Source: Shewanella oncorhynchi (GTDB taxonomy: Bacteria; Pseudomonadota; Gammaproteobacteria; Enterobacterales; Shewanellaceae). Taken from it: DNA of 64,000 bases. The notes beneath the pieces are model-generated. The model ran no database searches and was not told where the DNA came from. It saw only the letters and a list, made by a program, of their open reading frames with translations. A program made the position numbers and the translations under genes. Positions 28,816-37,477 of this stretch are shown here, one piece after another (within the stretch, counting starts at the first letter, position 1; the number at the start of each line of letters is the position of its first letter). The DNA is taken from assembly GCF_012584455.1 (NCBI RefSeq), contig NZ_JABAEB010000007.1:124001-188000 (forward strand), in the 5' to 3' direction.

Positions 28816-29769
28816 TCAGCTTAAATAGCTTTGCCCTGCGTACACAATAAAGTGTCTTAAGGCGAGTACGCCCGTTAAGCTCGCACAAGCCACCATGATC
28901 ATCGCGCCCTTAGTGTGGCGAGTCGCGGCGGGTAGCAGCATAAACAGCAATGGAATACCAAAACCTATACCGACAACGCCTATCCAGAACACGCTTGCCC
29001 ATAACCCAGAAGTTAACGATGCTAAGGCCGCAGCCGCCGCGCCGCCCTTGAAGTACAAGGCGCAGAACAACATGAACAGGAACAGAATTTCAATCGCCAT
29101 CACAGGCAATTCTAAACCGTGCATCTTCACTAAAGTTTTGTCGTGGCTGTCAGTCTTAAACATCAGCAACGCCAGTACCGCATTTGCCGCAGCGCCCGCC
29201 GATAAACCCGACACTAAAAACAGCGCAGGCAGTACCGCAGTGTTGAGCATAGGATAGGCATTCATCGCCGAAATCAAGAAGCCAGTGTAAGCCCCTACGC
29301 CAATGGCCAGGACAAACAACAATACTTCAATCAGCTTTCGAAATGGCATAAGTAACTTAGCGATAGGTGTTAGGAAACCCAAACCCCATTTTGGTAAGTC
29401 ATCCCGCAGCACAATAATGGCGTACGCAAAAGCTAAGGGAGAATACGCCAGCAGCGCCAGCACCCCGATTGCCATCACAGACTGGAAGTTATAGTGAATT
29501 AAGATCAACCAAAAGTGGAATGGTTTGGTTAAGTCAAACACTAAGCAAGCTAGACCTAAGCTAATTGCTACAGGCCCAATAATGGCTGCCGCCTTAAGAA
29601 TGCTGCTTTCAGCTCCCGCGCTGAGTTCCTTATTCGCCCAGCGTAAACCAATGCCAATCAATAAACTGCCCGCGGATAACCCCGCCATAAACAGGTAAAC
29701 GGCGATGACCCAGTGCCAAGTGACAGGATCATATTGCGCCATGTCGCCCCAAGTATTGTTCATAATCAA
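28816..29769 (-). CDS. psrC: Thiosulfate/polysulfide reductase membrane subunit (NrfD family)
   Basis: Quinol-oxidising inner-membrane anchor of the PsrABC complex. The 317 residues show about eight to nine hydrophobic helices. The NrfD-like start is WHWVIAVYLFMAGLSAGSLLIG, and later helices include GLSAGAAANAVLALLMF. The start codon overlaps the psrB stop by 4 bases, so translation is coupled. It passes electrons from menaquinol to PsrB on the periplasmic side. Last gene of the operon, ended by the shared terminator. Confidence 0.92.
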   Translation of the reverse strand: MIMNNTWGDMAQYDPVTWHWVIAVYLFMAGLSAGSLLIGIGLRWANKELSAGAESSILKAAAIIGPVAISLGLACLVFDLTKPFHFWLILIHYNFQSVMAIGVLALLAYSPLAFAYAIIVLRDDLPKWGLGFLTPIAKLLMPFRKLIEVLLFVLAIGVGAYTGFLISAMNAYPMLNTAVLPALFLVSGLSAGAAANAVLALLMFKTDSHDKTLVKMHGLELPVMAIEILFLFMLFCALYFKGGAAAAALASLTSGLWASVFWIGVVGIGFGIPLLFMLLPAATRHTKGAMIMVACASLTGVLALRHFIVYAGQSYLS

Positions 29770-30332
29770 ATCCCCCCTCTTTTGGTAGGAACGCGATATA
29801 CCCTAGGTTTAGTGCCTAAATGGGTTTTATCTTGGTAAGTGATTTTAGTGTTGAGCATGATGGCCACTTCACTGCGTGGATCATTGGCATCGCCAAACAC
29901 TAAGGCATCGGTTGGACACACAGTCACACACGCTGGCTCTTCGCCCCGTGCTAAACGCGTATCCTTACAGAAGTTACACTTATCCGCCGCCTTGGTTTCT
30001 GGGTTCATAAAGCGCACTTTATAAGGGCACGCTGCCACACAGTACATACAGCCGACACACTTCTCGGTATGGATAGAGATAATGCCGTCTTCACCCACAT
30101 AGGCCGCGCCTGTTGGGCACACCTTAACGCAGGGTGCATCTTCACATTGCTGGCAAGATACCCTGTGATATTTGAAATGCAGATTGGGCATCTCACCAAA
30201 GGGGCCTTCCACACGCACTTGCAGACGAGTTACGCCTTCGGGTACACCATTTTCACTGCGACACGCCACGTTACAAGCTTGGCAGCCGATGCACTTATTC
30301 TCGTCGTGCACCATTACATATCGTTTATTCAT
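29766..30332 (-). CDS. psrB: Thiosulfate/polysulfide reductase electron-transfer subunit, four 4Fe-4S clusters
   Basis: Ferredoxin-type subunit of 188 residues that carries electrons from PsrC to PsrA. Cys motifs typical of the DmsB/PhsB/PsrB family are visible: CIGCQACNVACRSENG near 15-30, CQQCEDAPCVKVCPTGA, CVGCMYCVAACPY, and CNFCKDTR with a later CVTVCPT. There is no signal peptide; such subunits cross the membrane with the Tat-targeted catalytic subunit. It sits 12 bases after psrA. Confidence 0.93.
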   Translation of the reverse strand: MNKRYVMVHDENKCIGCQACNVACRSENGVPEGVTRLQVRVEGPFGEMPNLHFKYHRVSCQQCEDAPCVKVCPTGAAYVGEDGIISIHTEKCVGCMYCVAACPYKVRFMNPETKAADKCNFCKDTRLARGEEPACVTVCPTDALVFGDANDPRSEVAIMLNTKITYQDKTHLGTKPRVYRVPTKRGGI

Positions 30333-30344
30333 TTAAGCCTCCGA

Positions 30345-32627
30345 TTAGCGCTTTGCCAGCGTGACGCCCGTGGTGTGCACTGTCATGCCACACACAGGAG
30401 CAGTAACGTGCGGCAGTAAGTTACCGCAGTGGATACCTTTGCCCGTTGCTCTGACCAACTCTTTGTTTTTAGAACCAAAGCCCATGTAAGCAAACACAGT
30501 ATCTTGGCGAATACCCGGCGTGACTAAGGCATGGCCTTCTTCGGTGCCTACACTGCTGGTGAGGCGGATTGGGTCGCCATTGCTGATCCCTAACTTACCC
30601 GCAGTAACAGGGTGAACCCACACAGCGTTATCCGACATCAGGTTAGCGAGCATAGGCACATTGTGGGTTGCGCCATTGGTGTGCACCGCCACTTTGCCTT
30701 GGATAAAGTACAGCTCATCTGCTTTTTTAAGATTCACTTCGCGGAACTTGATCACCCCACGGCCCGGTGCCATGGCTTCGACTTTCGCGGAAGTAAGTTC
30801 AATTTTGCCACTCGGGGTTTTAAAGGTCAGTGCACTGGCGTAAGTGCCGTCTTCATCGGCAGGTCGCGCATTGGGGTATGCCTTAATAAACTCGGCAACC
30901 ATCTTAGGCTCGCACAACATAATTGGCTTACCGAAGCTCACGAAACCTTCGTCTTTGATCCGGCGCAGCAGGTCAGTGTCGCGGTTCACCTGCAGCATTT
31001 GCAGGGTTTCCATGTTTTCCCATGGATAGAACTCGCCAAGGCCCATAGCCACACCCACATCCTTAAAGATCTGCCAAGAAGGCTTAGTATCACCTAAGGT
31101 TTCAACGACCCGTTGGCGCACATAATAGGCCGGATTTTTACCTGACTTATCAGCAATTTCTTCATCACGTTCAAGATAAGTCGATTCAGGTAAAATCACG
31201 TCCGCATAGGCGGCGGTTTCGCTGATATACACATCACACACGGCGATAAAGTCGAGCTTTTTCATCGCTTCAACAACGCGTGCTCTGTCTGTCATGGTTT
31301 GCATTGGGTTAGTGCGTGACATCACCCAACCGTGTAACTGGTAAGGAACAGCGCTTAATGTGGCATCGAGAATGGTTTGGTAAACGCCGCCCGATGTCCA
31401 CATCATGGCGTACTGCTCTTCCACCTGATCGATACGTTTCGCTGCTGGTTTTGGCATGTCTTTCACGCCAGGTTTTGCCAATACTGGCGCAACCGCTTCA
31501 CCGGCAAGCTTGTTGTAATCACCGGGTTTCTGGCCGATATAAATCCCGCCCTTACGCTCAATATTACCAATCAAGACGTTGGCGGCGTACAGGGCGCGGC
31601 GCATCTCAAACTCTTCGGTGGTAAAGGTGGCTCTGTGACCAAAATCGACCACGGCATGGGGCGCTTTAGCGGCATATTCGTGGGCGATGCGGCGAATGTC
31701 TTTGGCAGGTACATCGGAAATGGTTTCGGCCCATTCAGGGGTATAAGCTTTCACTTCGGCGGCAAAGGCTTCGAAGCCTTCCACATAGCGCGCGACAAAT
31801 GCCTTGTCGTAAAGATTATCTTCAATCAATACATGGCATAACGCCAAGGCGACGGCCACGTCGGTTCCGGGGCGAATGGCATACCACTCATCGGCTTTAT
31901 CGGCCACGACGGAGAATCTTGGCTCGAACACCACCAGCTTGGCACCTTTGTCCATTTGCGCCGCCATCATGCCGCGGGTTTCGGACATATTGATGCCTTC
32001 GTACAGGTTATGGCCGAAGTTAATGATGTATTTAGAGTTACTTAAATCTCGTTTGACCTTAGTGCCAAAAATAGCCTTAGCGGCAATTTCATAACCGCCG
32101 GGGCAAGTCGACGCGTGGGTAAAAGTATTTGGACTACCAAAGGCGGTCGCAAGGTGAAACAAATGCTTTTCTTGTGAGCCCGATTTTGACGAGAATGCCA
32201 CGGCCTCTGGGCCATGTTCTTTTTTGATTTTATTGAGGTTTTCAGCGATTAATTTATAAGCTTCATCCCAACTGATCTCGGCCCATTTGCCTTCGCCGCG
32301 CTCACCGACCCGCTTTAACGGTTTAACGATACGCTGTGGATCGTACAGTAAGCTATGGCCTGCGCCGCCTCGGGCACACACTTTACCGCCAAAGGATTTA
32401 GCGGCCTTGTTGCCACTAATGAAGACGTTTTTGCCCTCAATCACCCGCGCCGAAATCGGGCAGCGAGTCGAACACATTTCACAAATACTGGCAATGTCTT
32501 TGCCCATGCCCTTTAGCTGCTTATTCTCTAATGCCGCTAAGCTGCCCGGCAGCAGACTGGCCAACGCACACGTGGCGCTGCTCGCTCCTGCTCCCTTTAA
32601 AAAGGTTCGCCTATTAAGCTCAATCAT
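30345..32627 (-). CDS. psrA: Thiosulfate/polysulfide reductase catalytic subunit (molybdopterin)
   Basis: Periplasmic Mo-bisMGD enzyme. In S. oneidensis psrA is known to be needed for anaerobic respiration on thiosulfate and elemental sulfur. I start at the ATG at 32627, preceded by GGAGGT; this gives a Tat leader with the RRTFLKGAG motif at residues 5-13. A 4Fe-4S motif follows (CEMCSTRCPISARV, then CARGGAG), and the molybdenum ligand region is THASTCPGGYEIA, with Cys as likely Mo ligand. Other landmarks are SKSGSQEKH, SETRGMM and SRTNPMQTM, plus a C-terminal dinucleotide-binding domain. Length is about 760 residues, like PhsA/PsrA. Confidence 0.93.
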   Translation of the reverse strand: MIELNRRTFLKGAGASSATCALASLLPGSLAALENKQLKGMGKDIASICEMCSTRCPISARVIEGKNVFISGNKAAKSFGGKVCARGGAGHSLLYDPQRIVKPLKRVGERGEGKWAEISWDEAYKLIAENLNKIKKEHGPEAVAFSSKSGSQEKHLFHLATAFGSPNTFTHASTCPGGYEIAAKAIFGTKVKRDLSNSKYIINFGHNLYEGINMSETRGMMAAQMDKGAKLVVFEPRFSVVADKADEWYAIRPGTDVAVALALCHVLIEDNLYDKAFVARYVEGFEAFAAEVKAYTPEWAETISDVPAKDIRRIAHEYAAKAPHAVVDFGHRATFTTEEFEMRRALYAANVLIGNIERKGGIYIGQKPGDYNKLAGEAVAPVLAKPGVKDMPKPAAKRIDQVEEQYAMMWTSGGVYQTILDATLSAVPYQLHGWVMSRTNPMQTMTDRARVVEAMKKLDFIAVCDVYISETAAYADVILPESTYLERDEEIADKSGKNPAYYVRQRVVETLGDTKPSWQIFKDVGVAMGLGEFYPWENMETLQMLQVNRDTDLLRRIKDEGFVSFGKPIMLCEPKMVAEFIKAYPNARPADEDGTYASALTFKTPSGKIELTSAKVEAMAPGRGVIKFREVNLKKADELYFIQGKVAVHTNGATHNVPMLANLMSDNAVWVHPVTAGKLGISNGDPIRLTSSVGTEEGHALVTPGIRQDTVFAYMGFGSKNKELVRATGKGIHCGNLLPHVTAPVCGMTVHTTGVTLAKR

Positions 32628-33069
32628 GGTTACCTCCATCACGCTCATCCCACCCGCCAGTCGCCACATTGGACGCCATCGAGCAGAGGTTTGCTCACTG
32701 ATTTGATTACTTTTTTAGTTATAAAGCGTTAAAACAGCGCCACCATATCTTCAAAATACACGGCATACGCTGAATACACTGCTCATCCATAGAGATTGTT
32801 ATCCCGAAACAGGTAGGTGGGTATTGTGGTAAACCACATGGGGAAGCTCGGTGTGATCTACCGCAACTAAAACCTAAGACTGACCTTGAAATACGTGAAT
32901 AAGATCAACAGGCTTATTGGGAACAGGCTTTACATCGACGGAGAAGACAGAAAAAAGCCGCCAGTTTGGACACTGGCGGCTTAGAAGAAAACTGACATTA
33001 CAGTCAATTACGATAACCCTAGCAGGATAAGAACATCTCACTAGCGGGCGCAAACTGATTACAATCGCA
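32628..33069. other. Region upstream of psrA
   Basis: About 440 bases that should include the psr promoter and the 3' end of the pentapeptide gene's transcript. I see no ORF worth calling. Anaerobic regulators (CRP, FNR-like EtrA) would be expected, but I found only half-site matches such as TGTGATCTACC near 32851, so I do not call a site. Confidence 0.5.
32951..32982 (-). terminator. Terminator of the pentapeptide-repeat gene
   Basis: AAGCCGCCAGT / ACTGGCGGCTT 11-bp stem with a 6-base loop. On the minus strand it is followed by T6. It lies 88 bases past the stop. Confidence 0.85.
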
Positions 33070-33732
33070 TTAATCCATTAATTCTATATCGAGGCAGTTG
33101 AGCAGCCGAATCGCTTCGTCGCGGCTAAACTTAGCGCCTTTGATTTTATTGTTAAAAATGTCGATATCGTAATTGGATGCCTCGCTGAAATCCGCCTCCA
33201 ATAATTGAGTTCGACCAAACAGACTATGACTAAAATCCGTGTAGGTGAAATTGGCTTGATTAAAACTGCCCTCGCGAAAATCGACATCGTGGGCCTTACA
33301 CTCTTCGATGATAATTTCATCGAGGGACAAACCTAAAAATGAGCAATCATTTAGAATGCATTGCTTAAAGGAAAAGGGCGCGGCAAAGGATAAACGTGAC
33401 CACGCGGCGCGGGTCCAATCGATACCGACTAACTTACATTCTTCAAACTCCACCCCGCTGAACTGACACTGGGGCACTTTCACTAAACTTAAATTGCAAC
33501 GCACAAAGCGGCAATCGATAAACTTGCATTTACGGAAAGTGCTCTCGCTAAAATGGCAATCTTGAAAGCAACAATCCTCAAACTCGATGCCCTGTAGATC
33601 TTGGGCTAATTCCGACAAGCCATTGAACTGTTTTGATAAAAAACTATTGCCTTGCAAAGCCGCGCTTTGCGCTAGTTGCGATGGCGCAAGCACTGATTGT
33701 TTAAGTACAGGCACTTCTTTCTGTGACGACAT
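33070..33732 (-). CDS. Pentapeptide-repeat protein, McbG/Qnr-like
   Basis: Cytoplasmic right-handed beta-helix protein of about 220 residues. The ATG at 33732 (MSSQKEVPV) has GAGG upstream; the longer frame adds an unlikely leader. Repeats of the A(D/N)LXX or C-x-F type dominate: FEDCCFQDCHFSESTFRKCKFIDCRFVRC in the first coil and NQANFTYTDFSHSLFGRTQLLEADF in the second. They are broken by a loop around DWTRAAWSRLSFAAPF. The C-terminal IRLLNCLDIELMD matches the capping helix style of McbG and Qnr proteins, which shield DNA gyrase by mimicking DNA. Gyrase protection here is inference. Confidence 0.8.
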   Translation of the reverse strand: MSSQKEVPVLKQSVLAPSQLAQSAALQGNSFLSKQFNGLSELAQDLQGIEFEDCCFQDCHFSESTFRKCKFIDCRFVRCNLSLVKVPQCQFSGVEFEECKLVGIDWTRAAWSRLSFAAPFSFKQCILNDCSFLGLSLDEIIIEECKAHDVDFREGSFNQANFTYTDFSHSLFGRTQLLEADFSEASNYDIDIFNNKIKGAKFSRDEAIRLLNCLDIELMD

Positions 33733-33836
33733 AACACCTCTAATCCTGCCCAATCCCCAGCAATAAAATATGCAGGGCAATTGGGCTAGATACTGCTTAT
33801 TGTTTACTCTCTGATACGAGGCTTGAGACTCACCGG

Positions 33837-34319
33837 CTAAATGCTCGCGACGAGTTCCTCAAGCTGGTCGGTCGCCTTAGACCAACCCTGATAAAACCCC
33901 ATATCCTCATGATTCTGCCTATCTTCACTATTCCAATGCAGCACCCGCGCAGTGTACTTGGTCTTGCCATCTATAGGTTCAAACGTAATAGTAGCCGTCA
34001 TAAAAGCTTTATCGGACGGCACCCAAGCCTCAGTAAAGGCATCAGTAAATACGATGCGCTCATTCTCAACCACCTCAAGATACACGCCACGATTCGGGAA
34101 ATCCTGTCCCTCAGGGCTACGCATCACGATCACATTTGAACCACCGGCACGCACATCTAAGCTCGCGCTAGCCACAGTCCACGGCCTTGGCGTAAACCAA
34201 ATTTTGAGGAGTTCTGGCTCGGTCCACGCGCGGAACAGTTTTTCTGGCGGCGCATCGATAATCCGCTCTAATACTAGCTCTCGTTGATTATCATTATGTA
34301 CATGCTGACTTGTGCTCAT
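33837..34319 (-). CDS. SRPBCC/AHSA1-type START-like protein
   Basis: A 160-residue cytoplasmic protein of the activator-of-Hsp90 ATPase homologue 1-like group. Typical landmarks are LVLERIIDAPPEKLFRAWTEPELLKIWFTP at the start, split here as ERIIDAPPEKLFRAW and EPELLKIWFTPRPW. Later come GGSNVIVMRSPEG, GVYLEVVENERIVFTDAF and the C-terminal GFYQGWSKATDQLEELV. The fold forms a hydrophobic cavity, but the ligand is unknown. It lies 105 bases upstream of the pentapeptide gene on the same strand, so the two may be co-transcribed. Confidence 0.88.
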   Translation of the reverse strand: MSTSQHVHNDNQRELVLERIIDAPPEKLFRAWTEPELLKIWFTPRPWTVASASLDVRAGGSNVIVMRSPEGQDFPNRGVYLEVVENERIVFTDAFTEAWVPSDKAFMTATITFEPIDGKTKYTARVLHWNSEDRQNHEDMGFYQGWSKATDQLEELVASI

Positions 34320-34981
34320 ATTCCCTCCATTGGATATTTGGCTTGATGGTCTTGTCGGCTGCAGCTACGTCATAAGCTCGCACATCAGCGCGCTAAAATA
34401 CAGCCCTTCAACATTAGCTCGTCCGCAGAACACCAGCCCTCCATCATGCTCAGCACTGAGTGTTAGCGCGTGATTCCCTTGCAAATCCTTATGCCCGCTA
34501 GATTCAAGCCACAGAACTATATAAAGAGCAGTGTAAAGAGCTATGTAAAGATCTGTGCAAAGAGCGATGCAAATAGCCGTGGCAAATTTTGTCAAAAAAG
34601 GTAGAATGTCGCCACTTTTTCGCGGCAGTCTAGAACAAGGTTCTCTCGGATTAATGGTTAGCATTTTCGAGCAAAATGGCACGGGCCCAGCCCGCTTTCG
34701 CAGACCACTTTCACTGTGGTGCCAACCTTGCCCTGCGTTTGTTCCATCCCTTGCATTATCTCCACCCAACACAATTCAAACACCGCCCGAAAATACCCCT
34801 TTTGCTGTTCAAGATTTAACATCAAATCCCGCAAACTGGCTGAACGCTTTACGCCCTAAGCCAAGCGCGAATAATAAAGCGGTTGCAATGAATCTGGCTG
34901 TTGCTAACGCCATAGTCCATCTGCAAACCGACACTTATAAAAACCTTATCCCTACACTCTCTATCCTAAGGAATACTCGTC
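34320..34981. other. Long non-coding region upstream of purC
   Basis: 660 bases between divergent genes. Two overlapping frames, one on each strand, cross it, but both have unlikely composition. The minus one includes LYTALYIALC-like repeats produced by the tandem array at 34523-34582, so I call neither. The region should hold the purC promoter; I could not identify a PurR box. Confidence 0.55.
34523..34582. repeat. Minisatellite, five 12-bp units
   Basis: Units are AAAGAGCAGTGT / AAAGAGCTATGT / AAAGATCTGTGC / AAAGAGCGATGC / AAATAGCCGTGG. The phase is exact over 60 bases. It lies about 400 bases before purC. Confidence 0.85.
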
Positions 34982-36085
34982 ATGAGTCTTGCTGATTCCG
35001 TATTAGCCGTGAATAACGATTTGCCAATCCGCACCGACAGCCCAGTCCACAGCGGCAAGGTTCGCAGCGTTTACTGGCTAACCGATGCCGACAGCCGCCG
35101 TTTAATCAAAACCAAGGGCTATAACGTCCCCGAAGATACCCCGCTCGCCATCATGGTGATCAGCGACCGTATCTCGGCCTTCGACTGTATCTTCCACGGT
35201 GAAGGTGGCCTCAAAGGCATTCCCGGTAAAGGCGCGGCATTAAACGCGATTTCTAACCACTGGTTTAAACTGTTCGCCGAAAACGGCCTAGCCGACAGCC
35301 ATATTTTGGATATCCCGCACCCGTTCGTATGGATAGTCCAGAAAGCCCGCCCCATTAAAGTCGAAGCCATTTGCCGCCAGTACATCACAGGCTCAATGTG
35401 GCGCGCTTACTCTAAGGGCGAGCGAGTATTCTGTGGTATCACACTGCCAGAAGGCTTAGAGAAAGATCAAAAGCTCCCTGATCTGTTAATCACCCCATCG
35501 ACTAAGGGTATTTTAACCGGCATCCCAGGCGTGCCAGCCCAAGATGACGTGAACATCAGCCGCAGCGATATCGAAGCCAACTACCAAGCCTTTGGCTTTG
35601 AAAAGTTAGAAGATATCGACCTGTACGAGAAGCTGTTAAAAGATGGCTTTAAAGTGATATCAAAAGCACTGACCGACATTGATCAAGTGTTTGTCGACAC
35701 TAAGTTTGAGTTCGGTTATGTCACCGACAAAGACGGCAATTCAAAACTAATTTACATGGATGAAGTCGGCACTCCAGACTCATCACGTATTTGGGACGGC
35801 GCAGCCTACCGCGATGGCAAGATTTTGGAAAACTCCAAAGAGGGTTTCCGCCAATTCCTGCTGAATCATTTCCCAGATCCTGATGTGCTGCTCAACAAAG
35901 ACAGAATGCCAGAGCGTGAAGCCCTCGCCCGCGACAATGACCTGCCACTTGAGGCCATGATGCAAGTGTCACGCACTTACACCGGCGTTGCCGAGAAGGT
36001 GACTGGCGCGGCGATTCCGCTGCCAGCGAATCCTAAGGCAGATATCATTAAGATCCTCAAAGATGAGTATGATCTGATTGTGTAA
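34982..36085 (+). CDS. purC: SAICAR synthase (phosphoribosylaminoimidazole-succinocarboxamide synthase)
   Basis: Purine biosynthesis enzyme joining CAIR and aspartate with ATP; cytoplasmic. The 367 residues represent the longer PurC form, rather than the 237-residue E. coli type. Landmarks are [10 protein letters not shown] at the start (nucleotide loop), [55 protein letters not shown] and [22 protein letters not shown] lies 9 bases upstream of the ATG. Single-gene unit ended by a terminator. Confidence 0.96.
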   Translation: MSLADSVLAVNNDLPIRTDSPVHSGKVRSVYWLTDADSRRLIKTKGYNVPEDTPLAIMVISDRISAFDCIFHGEGGLKGIPGKGAALNAISNHWFKLFAENGLADSHILDIPHPFVWIVQKARPIKVEAICRQYITGSMWRAYSKGERVFCGITLPEGLEKDQKLPDLLITPSTKGILTGIPGVPAQDDVNISRSDIEANYQAFGFEKLEDIDLYEKLLKDGFKVISKALTDIDQVFVDTKFEFGYVTDKDGNSKLIYMDEVGTPDSSRIWDGAAYRDGKILENSKEGFRQFLLNHFPDPDVLLNKDRMPEREALARDNDLPLEAMMQVSRTYTGVAEKVTGAAIPLPANPKADIIKILKDEYDLIV

Positions 36086-36143
36086 TAGTGAGTTGTAAGC
36101 AAATCTGAGGTTTTGGGTGGTTTACCCATAGCTGAATAGTAGA

Positions 36144-36165
36144 AAAGGCGCTTAGGCGCCTTTTT
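36144..36165 (+). terminator. Terminator after purC
   Basis: AAAGGCGC / GCGCCTTT hairpin with a short loop, followed by T5, 58 bases past the stop. Confidence 0.85.
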
Positions 36166-36223
36166 GTTTAAGTCATTCACAAACTTAACCAATACACCGC
36201 TGATAATTAAGCACTGTCATTCC

Positions 36224-36287
36224 AGTGACACGCCATGAACTCATCCATGAGGGCTCGACGACGGCATCCATGCCGTCAACGGTCACT
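36224..36287. repeat. Palindromic element related to 15472-15572
   Basis: AGTGAC (36224-36229) and GTCACT (36282-36287) bound a perfect hairpin GACGGCAT-CC-ATGCCGTC at 36260-36277. Read on the minus strand it shares the block GACCGT...CATGGA...GTCGAGC...ATGGA with the larger element, so it looks like a diverged family member. The rest of 36086-36562 is AT-rich and contains a plausible promoter zone for the EEP gene, but nothing else. Confidence 0.65.
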
Positions 36288-36562
36288 TACATGCCAATGC
36301 TTAATCCCGCCAACCCATCTAGTAATCTGTATGCCTTTTTACAAGCATACACTCTGCAAATTTAACAATGGGTGGCTCGTTAAAACCTTCTAAACAGAGT
36401 TATACCAACCATCTTTTTTGAAAATTTAACGATGGTTGTTTCGATAAATCTTACAATCTATTGAAAAAATTATATAAAGAGTGCTATTTTGTTGAAAACA
36501 GAATCTAGTTACTATTATTTCTTTAAGAAATACAGTGCAAAACTTTCAATAGGTAGATATAG

Positions 36563-37468
36563 ATGCTGCTTTATAATCTAAGGTTTGGTTGGTGGAATAT
36601 CGCATTATCACCATCTGCACCGCAAGCAAAGAGTAAAGCTAACACTGTAACTTATCCGGTTTTATGCACACATATTAAAACTTTACTCCAAGATCACTCA
36701 TGTGATTTCTTGGCGCTTTGCGAAGTATCTTCCGAGGATGTTAGATATTTTTCTGATAATTTAAAATTAGAAGACTTCTCAACATTAAATCTAACTCATA
36801 ACGTCGGAAAAACTAGATTTGACGTAGCCATCATATATAAAAAATCAAAAATAAAAGTTAGCCATATAAAAAGTCTTTCTAAATTTTTAACAGGCAATAC
36901 GGTTAAAGCATCACAATTAGTGGAAGTTGAAAACCTAGATGACTCAAAAATAATTTATATATACTTGTGTCATTGGGCAAGCAGGTTAAATGGCAACAGT
37001 GAAGATAAACGAGTTGCTGCTGCAAATATCGTTTACAACTCAGCATTAGATCTAATAGAAAATGGTCACGATGTCATTATAATGGGAGATTTTAATGACA
37101 ATCCTTACGATAAAAGTCTTAATAAATGCTTAAAAGCAAGTCGTTGCCATGATGCAGTAAAAAAATATCCTACAGAGTATTTTTACAACCCATTTTGGCG
37201 AAGTATTGTATCTGACAATAGGTATAGTCATGCAGGTATTGCAACCACATATCGCTCAGGTAGTCATAAATACAAACAGTTTATGGGCGAAATATGGCAT
37301 TCATATGACCAAATAATTGTTTCAGGAAGTTTTATTAACAATAGTTATTGGCACCTTAATGAGTTTAGAACCCAAGTAATAACGCCAGAGGCAATACTTG
37401 AAAACTATGAAGATAACAGTCACTTTATAGACCATCTGCCAATTGTATGCGAAATAACTAGAGTATAA
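36563..37468 (+). CDS. EEP-superfamily nuclease/phosphatase of an AT-rich two-gene module
   Basis: A 301-residue metal-dependent phosphoesterase of the endonuclease/exonuclease/phosphatase fold (DNase I / ExoIII / sphingomyelinase class). All core motifs are present: Asn12 in WWNIA, Glu54 in CEVSS, His137 in CHWASR, Asp176 and Asn178 in MGDFNDNP, Asp249 in SYDQIIVSG and the catalytic Asp290-His291 pair in DHLPI. No signal peptide, so probably cytoplasmic. Substrate could be DNA, RNA or a phosphorylated small molecule. Codon and base use is clearly more AT-rich than purC next door, consistent with transfer. A 157-codon gene follows 9 bases after the stop, implying a functional pair. Confidence 0.85.
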   Translation: MLLYNLRFGWWNIALSPSAPQAKSKANTVTYPVLCTHIKTLLQDHSCDFLALCEVSSEDVRYFSDNLKLEDFSTLNLTHNVGKTRFDVAIIYKKSKIKVSHIKSLSKFLTGNTVKASQLVEVENLDDSKIIYIYLCHWASRLNGNSEDKRVAAANIVYNSALDLIENGHDVIIMGDFNDNPYDKSLNKCLKASRCHDAVKKYPTEYFYNPFWRSIVSDNRYSHAGIATTYRSGSHKYKQFMGEIWHSYDQIIVSGSFINNSYWHLNEFRTQVITPEAILENYEDNSHFIDHLPIVCEITRV

Positions 37469-37477
37469 GGAGTAAAA

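Noticed and set aside
32628..33069. FNR/CRP sites upstream of psrA
   Set aside because: Only half sites such as TGTGATCTACC were seen; no full TGTGA-N6-TCACA or TTGAT-N4-ATCAA.
34365..34995. Two overlapping frames upstream of purC (one per strand)
   Set aside because: Neither has a convincing ribosome site or family. The minus frame owes its repetitive LYTALYIALC stretch to the 12-bp array, and the plus frame overlaps the purC start out of frame.
36224..36287. Short palindrome as a purC terminator
   Set aside because: It lacks a T run and lies beyond the clear terminator at 36144-36165; better explained as a repeat element.
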